From assembly GCA_958510825.1 (NCBI GenBank), contig OY294044.1, forward strand, positions 68,490,357-68,554,356: a DNA stretch of 64,000 bases, in the 5' to 3' direction. Under the pieces are notes generated by a model that had not been told where the DNA came from, made no database searches, and was given only the letters and a program-made list of their open reading frames with translations. The number at the start of each line of letters is the position of its first letter. Within the stretch, counting starts at the first letter, position 1. Of this stretch, positions 55,375 to 64,000 are shown in pieces. Made by a program: the position numbers and the translations under genes. The DNA is from Brachypterus glaber (Eukaryota; Arthropoda; Insecta; Coleoptera; Kateretidae).

Positions 55375-56085
55375 GGAGCTGTCCATATATTACGTAACGC
55401 GCCTAGGGATGGGGGGTCAGAGAAATTGTTACAGTTTGTGACAGGGGGGAGGGGGGGGGGGTCTAGGTAAACGTTACGTAACGGAATTTAATAAATTTAA
55501 TGTTTATTTCTAAGCTTGGCAGATGTATTTTTATTTCAACATAAATTACTATTTAGTGGCCCATAATTCCCTTTTTCACACAAAAATTGACGAAACTATG
55601 CATATTTAAATAATATTGTAATCAGTAAAAAAACTGTTGACATTGATATTAAAAAAAAATCTTACGGCCCTGTTCTTGCGTGATCTTGCCGATGAATCAT
55701 CGGCGATGATACATTTTCGCGCAGAATGTGTACTCACAGAACACCAATGTGTGTACCTAAGCCAATGTCTAACAAACCCTCAAGAAACAGAACGATCTGT
55801 AATGCCTTTTGTAGACTTGGAAACACACATGACTTGATGGAAAAATAACTAATATTTAGTTTTTTTATTTTAGTATCCTTTAAGTACATTAAGTGCTATA
55901 TGTATTATTATAATAAATATGTATCATTTTTACACCGTCTTTTTACCATCTTGCATTATGCGGAATTCTGTATCAAGATATGTTAGAAAAAAAAATACAA
56001 ATTTTTATATTGTTACGCGTTACACAGGGGGGGGAGGGGGTCAATTTTTTTGAAAAATTGCGTTTCGTAATATATGGACAGCCCC
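55375..56085. mobile_element. 711-bp element with TIR GG(A/G)GCTGTCCATATATTACG
   Basis: Left GGAGCTGTCCATATATTACG and, reversed from the right, GGGGCTGTCCATATATTACG. Each has a G-rich tract about 70 bp inside. TTG flanks both ends, a possible 3-bp duplication. A 66-codon open frame at 55,637-55,837 (..FRAECVLTEHQCVYLSQC..) is unrecognised. Confidence 0.65.
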
Positions 56086-56270
56086 TTGTCACTTTTGGTA
56101 TGACCCCTGAGGGTCATCTCTCCTGCCACATACCTAAGTGAAATAATTATTAAACAATTTATATGAAAAATTATATACTCTAACATTAAAGCAACAATAT
56201 ATTTTAAAAAGTGAAAAATAAATACTATCAATTTAAAAGATTAATATTTTGATAAACATATAGCAACAAA

Positions 56271-56901
56271 TCAGTTGAAAAATTCATCACCTTCAGCTAC
56301 TTCTTTACAAGACATAACTTCCAAATATCCTGTTCCCTTTGTCTCAACTTTTAGCAAGTTATCAATCTCTTTATACATACCTGGGTCAACCAGTAATACC
56401 AACGATAACTGATCTTCGACCCGTTCCTCTTCTTCAATCTCTACACCTACCATTTTAGATATTTTATCCTTAATTTTTTTTGCTTCTTTTCCTTTGATAT
56501 CAGCTTTTAGCTTCATCTTAGCTCTTTCTATTGGAATTGACTCCTTAAGCATTTTTATTACTTGTAGAGCCTGCTGTTTAACTGACTGATTTGGTTTAAT
56601 TGAGTAATGTACATCTTTCATTGCCTTTTCAATTATTGTAACTGGATAGGGACGTTTAACCTCTGGGTTTAGGCATTTATCAGCTACTGTGGTGGCAATA
56701 TCTTTAAACATTTGATCCAAATGACTCTGCCTTTCCTTATCTGAGACTTGGAGTTCTCCTTTTGCTAGGATTTCCTTGCATATTTCTGTTTGATCTTCTT
56801 TCCCAAATGCTTTTACTAAATCTTCCTTTTTTGCAACTTGACCTTTGGAAACATTAGCAAACACTGTATGCGTTTGCAATACTTCGTCAATGTCTTTCTC
56901 A
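56271..56901 (-). CDS. SBDS: SBDS exon 2
   Basis: The exon starts after ttttacag on the minus strand and runs uninterrupted to TGA at 56273-56271. It holds most of the N-domain and all of the middle and C-terminal domains. No truncation is seen. Confidence 0.96.
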
Positions 56902-57091
56902 CTGTAAAATTGTAAATTGTTTCATATTATGTTGCAATACTTTTTTGACGCTCTACTTACACCTGATTTCTCCATGAAACAACTTTGTTTCGGTAACATG
57001 CTATCTCAAATCGTTTTCCTGCCTTTTTTATACGCACTACGGCTACATTTGTCAATCTAATTTGATTCGTAGGGGTAAAAATCTTCGACAT
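56271..57091 (-). CDS. SBDS: Ribosome maturation protein SBDS
   Basis: Two exons on the minus strand, 57091-56961 and 56901-56271, separated by a 59-bp intron, give 253 residues (vertebrate SBDS is 250). The start is ATG at 57091-57089, opening [24 protein letters not shown] works with the GTPase EFL1 to release eIF6 from pre-60S subunits. The FYSH N-domain (about 1-95) shows [40 protein letters not shown] and [20 protein letters not shown]. The middle domain shows [20 protein letters not shown]. The C-terminal ferredoxin-like domain carries [18 protein letters not shown] and [14 protein letters not shown], ending in [10 protein letters not shown]. It is divergent from ssh. All hallmark segments are intact, so it is probably functional. 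Confidence 0.97.
56961..57091 (-). CDS. SBDS: SBDS exon 1
   Basis: Reads [43 protein letters not shown] on the minus strand. The donor gtaagt begins at 56960, and the split codon GT|T gives Val, matching the conserved V-E-K-D that follows. Confidence 0.95.
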
Positions 57092-57403
57092 TTTTCAAAG
57101 AACTTAGACAGATCTTTTTGAGGTTATGTTTACGGCAAGACTCTAGTTCATCATAGTTTTACTAGAGGGCGCCACGGTACTCAAATCGTACAAACGTCGT
57201 ATCGGAAAATCTGATTGGTTGGAGTTGATAACAGTCATCTGAAACGCCTTGTAATTGGTGGAAATTGAGTATTGAACATGGTTCTGTGTTTGACGTTTGT
57301 AATGTATTGTCAAAAACAATGTAGTGGATTTATTATGGATTTGTGAAATTAAACAAATAGTTTTTTAATTATAAACGCTTATGTGTAGTGCAGTTCGTGT
57401 AAA
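57092..57403. promoter_or_regulatory. Shared SBDS / ssh intergenic promoter region
   Basis: 312 bp separate the divergent start codons of SBDS and ssh. The first half is less AT-rich than the surroundings and contains several CpGs. Both 5' UTRs and both core promoters should lie here, but no TATA box or initiator can be named with confidence. Confidence 0.5.
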
Positions 57404-57457
57404 ATGGCTTTGGTAACTGTGCAGAGGAGCCCCACAACTGATAACTCACCGTCGAAC
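57404..57457 (+). CDS. ssh: Slingshot protein phosphatase, first coding exon (rest outside window)
   Basis: ATG at 57404 (context aaaATGG) opens MALVTVQRSPTTDNSPSN, followed by the donor gtaagt at 57458 in phase 0. The opening MALVTVQRSP is shared by Drosophila slingshot and vertebrate SSH proteins and is very distinctive. Slingshot dephosphorylates and activates cofilin, controlling actin turnover. Only 18 residues are in the window; the catalytic and SSH-N domains would lie in exons beyond 64,000, so the first intron exceeds 6.5 kb. The call rests on this short but characteristic N-terminus plus the proper splice donor. Confidence 0.8.
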
Positions 57458-58869
57458 GTAAGTTTCTTTTTGTTTAAGCTTAAAAAATGGGTTTGTTGTG
57501 TGGTTTGTACTAATTTTAATACAAAAGTTGTATTTCTATTACAAATAATGATATTTATGAGGTTATGAATGCATAAATTTTAGTTTATTGTTTATTTATT
57601 TTTAGTAATATAACAAATTCTCCCTTCCTGGGAAATTAAATTAAAATATTAAATTGTATATATTTATCACAGAATCATATTTTTTTAAAAAACTAGCTTA
57701 TCTACGATAGATAAGCATTTATTTATTTAATTATCTTAGCCTATAAAAATAATGTTTTTCTACTCAATTACAATTTGATAAGCACTTTACTTAACGGTAC
57801 TTTTGATGTAAATTTAGTTAATTCATCTATTTTTTAACAATTTGCAATAAGAATATTTTCTGTAAATGGAAAAAATCTTGCAAGGTTGATCACCTTTTTG
57901 ACCTGTATATTCTTTATTTGGTTATAAATTGTTATTATTATAACTTATAATAATGGTAAGAGGGATTTTAACTTCTTATAGTTGGTATTGATTTAAGGTT
58001 TAAAATCTTTCTAAGGTGGATAAAAAATAAGGTTTTTTTCGTTTTTGTTAAATAACCATATAATTTAAAATTATCCTTCAATGTGAACTAAGTCCCTAAA
58101 CAAAAATTAAATAGGGGCTGTTCAACCATTGGCAGATTTAGAGGGGTAATGGGGCAGCCTTTGTGTTAGGGCCTCTAACTTAGAGGCAATGTTTTAGCTT
58201 TTTTCCAGGAATAAAGTTTTTTTTTAGAGGTAAGGAGTCCTTACTAAGGACCTCTTTGTGGAAAGGCTTGATTCAGGGAGCCGAAATGCTAAGGTTGGCC
58301 CTAAATGGAGTAATCTTTGGCATGACAAAATATTTTAAGAAAAGTAGTATGAAATGCCAGATTTTAATTAATGGAGGGCCCCTAGCACAAGCATGTAAGC
58401 TTATTTGGGGCTCTCCATATTAAAGTTATAAATTTTACACCTTCTGGTAAAATATTTTTTTTTTCCAAAAGCTGCCATTCCCAACTTTTTTAATTTCAGA
58501 AAAGTTGTAAATTTAAAAAATTAGGATTCAAAAAATTGTTAATTTTATACCAATTGGTAAGTAAAACTACATATTTAAATGTTTGCTAGAGATTTCAAAT
58601 TACCAAATGTTACCTTTTTTAATTACGAAAAAGTTGTAAAAGTTACGAAAAATTTGTAAATTTTATAACTACAAAAGTTGTAAATTTTATGTAAACTTTA
58701 TACTGAAATACTGAAATTAAACATTTTTAGTTTTTCGTCCCAAAAAAGTTTTATAACTATTTAACAAAAAAATGCCATTTTTATTAATTAAAAATAAAAG
58801 TCAATTTTAAATGTAATCCCCCCAAAAACAAAAAGTAATGGCGGGTCAAGCTTTTTAAAAAATCGAAAA

Positions 58870-59110
58870 AAACTGAAAGAAAATTCCGATTAACGTGACT
58901 TTTTCAGGAAAATTACTTTTATTATAAGGATTAAAGGACAAAAAAAAAAATGAAAAATGTTCTTTTTTTGAAAAAAATTAATAATGGAATGCGTAGCATT
59001 AAATATCTTCACTGCTTGTTTATAGTTTGGTTTAAGGTTTAAAAATCTTAACCATTATATTTTTAGCCATGAAATTTACCACTTTTTCGATTTTAAGATA
59101 GGTGGGGGAG
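58870..59110 (+). repeat. Dispersed repeat 3' module plus ATGAAATTTACC unit
   Basis: AATGGAATGCGTAGCATTAA ATATCTTCACTGCTTG at about 58,984-59,019 matches 30,012-30,055. It is followed by the same sequence as the repeats at 32,260-32,440, so the two repeat types belong together. Confidence 0.5.
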
Positions 59111-59515
59111 ACACCTAGTAAATCCGTAAATTTCCAAGTACTTCCAGGTCTTCGGAAGTACTTTAAGAAAAATTTACCTACACTACAGGACTTGTTGCTC
59201 TGCTCTGATAAAATAGCATTTTCGTTCCACCCAAGTCCTCACTGTCGTACATAGCGGGTAAATTCAATTTTAAATCAAATGAACTTATACTTTAGTACGA
59301 ATCGTCTCTCTTGGTGGGATAGTGTACTTGATGCTCTGCCCACCGAGAAAAATCGTGTCTTATTTTCCGTGAAAACAATCTTTAGAATTTTCTTATTTTA
59401 TCAGAGAAAAATAGAGACATTTTTCCGTGTAATATGAGTGAGAAGTGAGGTTACAGGTTATATTGACGTGTGTCTTTTTTTTTTAAAATTATTTTGAAGA
59501 AAAAATCTAGTGACC

Positions 59516-59683
59516 ATGTTGTATATTTTACCTCCATTGAGATCGCAAACGCCGAACATTTGGAACAACATCTTGTGTTCCAACGAACACAGTTCGAAAA
59601 ATATCGAAGAGAAAACTTGGAAGGATAATAAGAAAAGACCGCCGCGTATCACGCTGAGAAATTTGCAGATTATCAAAATACAA
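59516..59683 (+). CDS. Possible alternative first exon or unknown exon (56 codons)
   Basis: ATG at 59516 in an ACC context starts an open frame (MLYILPPLRSQTPNIWNNIL ...KRPPRITLRNLQIIKIQ) that reaches a good donor gtgagt at 59684 in phase 0. That phase could splice to the same acceptor as ssh exon 1. No family is recognised, and a second frame (DHVVYFTSIEIANAEHLEQH) is also open across the first part, so this may be a transposon remnant. Confidence 0.2.
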
Positions 59684-59794
59684 GTGAGTAATAATCTCTG
59701 ACCAATTAACCTATAAGTATGTTTTATAGGCTATACTTATGAGCCTTTACTGAGGCATTTACAAACTTTAAAATCCTTTTATTTCTGATTTCAT

Positions 59795-60285
59795 CCAAAA
59801 TTATAGACCAATAAGTCTCTTGTCATCTTTTTCAAAAATCTTTGAAACGGCCATGGCTACACGTTTAATAGATTTTTTTGAAAGAAATGACCTTTTTAAC
59901 AACAGCCAACATGGTTACTTAAAAAATCGTTCAACAAGCACGGCAGTGCATGGTTTCACACACAGCATACTTTCGGGCTTTGAAAATGTGGAATATATAA
60001 TAGGTCTATTTTTAGATCTTACAAAAGCCTATGAATCGATAAATCATAATATACTATTGGAAAAGCTCGAGAGGTATGGTGTTAGAGGCCGTGCTCTGCA
60101 GTGGTTCAAATCTTACCTGAAAAAAAGGTCACAAAAGGTAGCTGTTGTTAAAGATGGCATAAGTCATTTTTCAAGTTCAATTGATATTGATGAAATAGGG
60201 ATAGCTCAAGGCAGTATCATCGGACCAATTCTTTTTGTAATTTTTATGAATGACATTGTAAACCCTTTTCTGACAAAGCTTCACT
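59795..60285 (+). mobile_element. LINE reverse transcriptase, 5' part (outer element)
   Basis: + strand NYRPISLLSSFSKIFETAMA, NSQHGYLKNRSTSTAVHGF, LFLDLTKAYESINHNILLEK, WFKSYLKKRSQKVAVV and GIAQGSIIGPILFVIFMNDI. It ends abruptly near 60,285 and resumes at about 61,000 after an inverted insert. Ser replaces Asp in the usual KAFDS/C motif (KAYES). Confidence 0.92.
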
Positions 60286-61005
60286 GTACAAACCTGAGTA
60301 ATGCATTTTTATACCTAAGTATGTGTAGTCGTTTACCACTTCAATGTTTTGATTATTATAAATAAAATTATAGTTATGTTTTGTATTGTAATGTTTTCTA
60401 AATATTATAATTTTCGATTTCGATACATTAACTTCTAACTTCTTTTCAATGCAATATTTAAGTAATATACGTAAAAGCTTGGAGACTTCAGCGGGAGAAT
60501 CTGCAAATAATATTAGATCATCTGCGTACAGAAGCATAATTATATTTAGCAGACCATCAATAGAGATACCTTTTGCGCCATGTAATATAAAAAACTCTTC
60601 TATGTCACTAATAAATATAGAAAACAGCGTTGCACTAAGTGGATCGCCCTGAAGTAGCCCCTTGGTAATGCTAATAAGGTCTGATAATTCTCCTTTATTT
60701 TCAATAGTTAATTTGGCAAGCTCGTAAAATTTTTTTAAAATTCTAATAATTTTTCCGCTTATTCCGCTTTGAAATACTTGATTCCATAATAAATCATGCT
60801 TAATGCTGTCAAACGCCTTTTTAAAATCTATAACTATTGCGAAAACTTTTCTACGCGGTAATCTTAAGTGGTTATTTATTAATCCGTGTAGTACAAAAAG
60901 GTTATCTAAACAATTTCTATTTTTACGAAAGCCTGATTGGCCTTCAGGGAGAATATCTGCACTCTCTATGAAGTTTGTGATTCTATTATTTAATAGGGAT
61001 GATTT
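60285..61005 (-). mobile_element. Internal RT fragment of a second LINE, inverted inside the first
   Basis: Minus-strand NNRITNFIESADILPEGQSG FRKNRN, VIDFKKAFDSIKHDLLWNQV, ITKGLLQGDPLSATLFSIFI, IMLLYADDLILFADS and NVSKSKIIIF, up to YTYLGIKMHYSG. It has a canonical YADD box and no stop in about 235 codons. Neither UTR nor tail is present, so it is an internal slice. Confidence 0.92.
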
Positions 61006-61990
61006 ATATTGGGATTGTGACTTAATAAACTTTGCCGATGACACTAATATGTTAATGAAAGCAAAAAGGTTTGAGGAGTTATTAGCGCTGCTCGAAATAT
61101 CCGTAAGAAACATGTTACAGTGGTTATTGAAAAATAAGTTACTCTTAAACAAGGAAAAATCTAATATCGTCATGTTTAAAACCTCACGTTCGAACTTTGT
61201 AACCCCAGAAATATTGCCATTTGAAAATTTATCTCTAAAGACGAAGAATACTACAAAATTTTTGGGTCTACATCTAGACCAACATTTAAGCTGGAATTTA
61301 CACCTAGAAGAGTTAATTAAAAAATTAAACTCTGTCCAATACTCTTTGCGAGTTCTTAAACCATATGTTAACTTTGAAACTATAAAAACAGTTTACTTTT
61401 CAAATTTTCAGTCTATTTTAAAATATGGCATTGTTTTTTGGGGTCAGAGTATGAACGTAGATGACGTATTTAAGGTTCAAAAGCGGACACTTCGCACAAT
61501 TTTAAATTTAGGTTACAATGGATCTTGTCGAGGTTATTTTAGAGGTAATGGATTACTGACATTGACTGGTTTGTACATCTATGAGCTTCTGATGTTTTCC
61601 TTTAAGAATAGGCATTTATTTCAACATCTAAGGCCCTCTAGCAGTAGAAACCTTAATTTTAATATACCACGACATAGGTTGGCACAATTTGAAAAAGGTT
61701 GTCTATTCTCCTGTGTATCTGTGTTTAATAAACTACCAGACAATATAAAGTCAATTTTAAATTTAAGAGCCTTTAAAAGGCAAATTTTAGATATTTTAAT
61801 TAATATAGAGCCATATTCAATGGCAGAATATTTAAATTATATTATCACAAACTAATGTGTATTCTTTTTATTATTTTTATTTTGACTAGTTTCGTTTTCA
61901 TGTTGTTTGTACTATATTTATTGTATGATTGATATAATCTATGAAATAAAGATATTTATTATTATTATTATTATATTATTATTATTTCGT
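61000..61990 (+). mobile_element. LINE reverse transcriptase, 3' part (outer element) and tail
   Basis: + strand LINFADDTNMLM, LLLNKEKSNIVMFKTS, TTKFLGLHLDQHLSWNLHLE, SILKYGIVFWGQS, SCRGYFRGNGLLTLTGLYIY and PRHRLAQFEKGCLFSCVSVF NKLPDNIKSI, with stop TAA at 61,853-61,855. The 3' UTR ends AAATAAAGATATTTATTATT with a (TTA)n tail to about 61,986. Confidence 0.93.
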
Positions 61991-62434
61991 CGTAAGGAAC
62001 GATAAACATGATCAAAGAAAGGTTAATAATACTATAAAGATTACATGCGGTACGATGCTATCGCAAAAAAAAAAATTGGCCGCCACAATATTTTCCCGGT
62101 TGCGTTGGAACCTAATTGTAACATTTTCTTGAGAATGGTTTGACTGTTTCGGAATTGCATTTAAAAAAAATACCCAGTAAAACACGCGATCTCAATAGAG
62201 AAAATGTATTTACAGTGGCCGATTTATCATTAGAAGCTTAGTGACTGTGCCAAGTTTAAAATTTTTAAATAACGGCTTTTTTAAGATACTTAAAAAAAAT
62301 TGACGCCATCTTCAAGGAGCTCTAGCTCCCCTAGGAAGTGGTTTTGAATTATGGCCATTTAGGTTAAATCACTATAAAATCACGTCTAGTATCTGGGGTT
62401 TCCATTTGACAGGAGAGTTTAGTAAATAAAAAGC

Positions 62435-62563
62435 AACATATTGCTAAATGCAATAGTGGCACAACTCAATTTTTTTTAAATTTCTATTAGAAATCCTATA
62501 AATTATATGGTATAATGCCAAATTTTAAAAGATTTTGAGTTATGCCACTATTGCATTTAGTAA
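62435..62563. mobile_element. About 130-bp hairpin MITE
   Basis: CTAAATGCAATAGTGGCACA plus ACTCAA at the left; TTGAGTTATGCCACTATTGC plus ATTTAG at the right. The word GnCACAACTCAA is shared with the termini of the element at 16,590. Confidence 0.75.
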
Positions 62564-62599
62564 GCGACACAATCTTTGTAATTTTGTTTTTGATATTGG

Positions 62600-62670
62600 T
62601 CTTTGGTTTTTTGTTTTTTGTTTTTTTTTTGTGTTTTTTTTTTGTTTTTTTTTTTGTTTTGGTTTTTATT
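62600..62670 (+). repeat. T-rich low-complexity tract (TnG)
   Basis: Runs of 6-11 T separated by single G or GG. Confidence 0.85.
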
Positions 62671-64000
62671 TATGGCGTGGTCCATTGAAATTCGTCCAGC
62701 ATAGGGCGCTCGACTATTTTTAAATTCATAATTTTTTGCCAGCTGTTTACCCTGTATATGTGTACTCTAAACCCAATTTAATAAAATTTTTATATTACTT
62801 CGTTTGGGGGTGGCCACTCTCCCAAATTTGATTTTTTCTGATTTTTGCATGTTGGGAAACTTGATATTTCTTGGTTCTTAAAAGAGATAGTGATATGGAA
62901 CAAAAGTCATTTTTTTAGGCAACTATTGGGCTACCTTTTTGTCTAAAACACTTTTTCCCCAAAAAGTTTAAAATAGGTTAAAATGGCATCCAAAGTTTTA
63001 CATAAAATTCAACAAAATCACGACTTTTAAATTTCAATATTTTTTTATAGGGTTGAATTAGGGGTTGAATTTTTTTTGTAGAAAAAATATAAGTAGGGGT
63101 GGGTTTGGAGGTAAAAAAAAATATTTTTTGGATCTAAGCGAGTACACCTTTAAATTTTCCGCTAGGTTGTCCTGAACACGAAAATAATATTTTTTTTGAA
63201 AATCGAATACGATTTCGGACGGAACCGGCCGAAAAAGTGGACTCAGCCAAAAATATCAAATCTTTAGGGTTTTTGGTTATAAATGGGTTGTGACAGACCT
63301 CTGGTTGAGTCAGTGTCATGGCAAAAGTTTTATATCCCTGGACTATAATAACAGTATGTGATCGGTGATAGGACCTATTAGTACTTAGCCATTGATATGA
63401 TCGTTTTAAGTTTGGAATGAGGAAGAAGCAAGTAAAAAGTATCTTATTTAATCGGCGATGCTCTATCGCTGACGAACTCGTTTGCAGCAAATTGCTAGAA
63501 GTTCAATATTACGGTATCTTATTTTTAATATCAAAGTTACTTCAAGTAGTATACCCATAATTAGGGTTAGATTTTCCATTAGGCAACAGGATTGTGTCGT
63601 GCATAGCGATTTTTAAATGTTTACTGAGTATCCATTTTCACAAAACGTTCCATTTTTAGGAAAAAATTGGCCCTTGTTTAGCAAAGAAGTCCCATATTTA
63701 CAAGAAAGTTTATAAGCAGTTACACTGAGAAAAATGACTTTCTTGGCTCAAAGTAGTCAACACTCTTGGCAGTTATTCTTTTAGCTTAAAAGATGTGTAT
63801 CTTCAAATAAAAGTATTTATCTTGTCCCAAGAAAAGTGTCGCTTTTGAAATATTTTTAAAATTCTCTTGGACCTGGCGTATTTGAGGCAAAAACCGTTTA
63901 TCTTGTTTTAAGACTGTTAAAAATTAAATAATTTTAAATACTTTGGCCTAAAAAAATTTCTTTTGAGACAAGGCCACTTGCATTTCACACAAAATCAAAG
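62671..64000. other. ssh intron 1, nothing recognised
   Basis: No exon with conserved peptide was found on either strand. Open frames here look random. ACACTGAGAAAAATGACTTT at about 63,723 resembles the edge of a common insect repeat, but no partner end is in the window. Confidence 0.35.

Noticed and set aside
60803..61855. A single 350-codon + strand LINE protein
   Set aside because: Only the part after about 61,000 is sense. The first 65 or so codons read the inverted LINE insert backwards.
63134..63490. 118-codon minus-strand open frame
   Set aside because: No recognisable motif, AT-driven composition and no splice context; it sits in a repeat-like area.

Overview
The window looks like nuclear DNA from an insect (a beetle is my guess, from overall impression only). 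It is very AT-rich, has large introns packed with transposon debris, and carries four recognisable metazoan genes. The genes were assembled by joining exons across GT/AG boundaries with continuous phase, because almost none is a single open frame. No bacterial-type operon, tRNA gene, rRNA or CRISPR array was found.

Layout. (1) About 1-38,840, + strand: the insect IA-2 / PTPRN gene (ia2), a transmembrane dense-core-vesicle pseudophosphatase. Sixteen exons between 7,756 and 38,838 encode 1,000 residues; the signal-peptide exon lies upstream or was missed. (2) 43,987-52,429, + strand: a four-exon gene for mitochondrial cob(I)alamin adenosyltransferase (MMAB/ATR type, 219 aa). (3) 56,271-57,091, - strand: a two-exon SBDS ribosome-maturation gene (253 aa) with a 59-bp intron. 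(4) From 57,404, + strand: the first coding exon of slingshot (ssh, cofilin phosphatase); the rest lies beyond the window. SBDS and ssh are divergent, with 312 bp between their start codons.

Between exons nearly everything is repeat. There are 5'-truncated jockey/CR1-like LINE fragments, most ending in different microsatellite tails. There are four copies of a tRNA-headed SINE and many hairpin (foldback) elements. Several of these have both termini and target duplications visible: TA for most, TTA for one, 8 bp for hAT-like ones, and 9-10 bp for a foldback with internally repeated arms. There are also minisatellites at 9.7 kb, 17.0 kb, 42.9 kb and 43.0 kb.

The four genes have unrelated jobs (vesicle secretion, B12 cofactor synthesis, 60S maturation, actin dynamics). 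The only likely shared control is the SBDS-ssh promoter interval. Most worth a second look: a cluster of perfectly phased heat-shock-type pentamers in MMAB intron 2; a 3.17-kb element with a 15-bp perfect TIR and 8-bp target duplication; a Foldback-like element; LINE fragments nested in opposite orientation; and palindromic elements whose arms match each other better than they match the sister copy.
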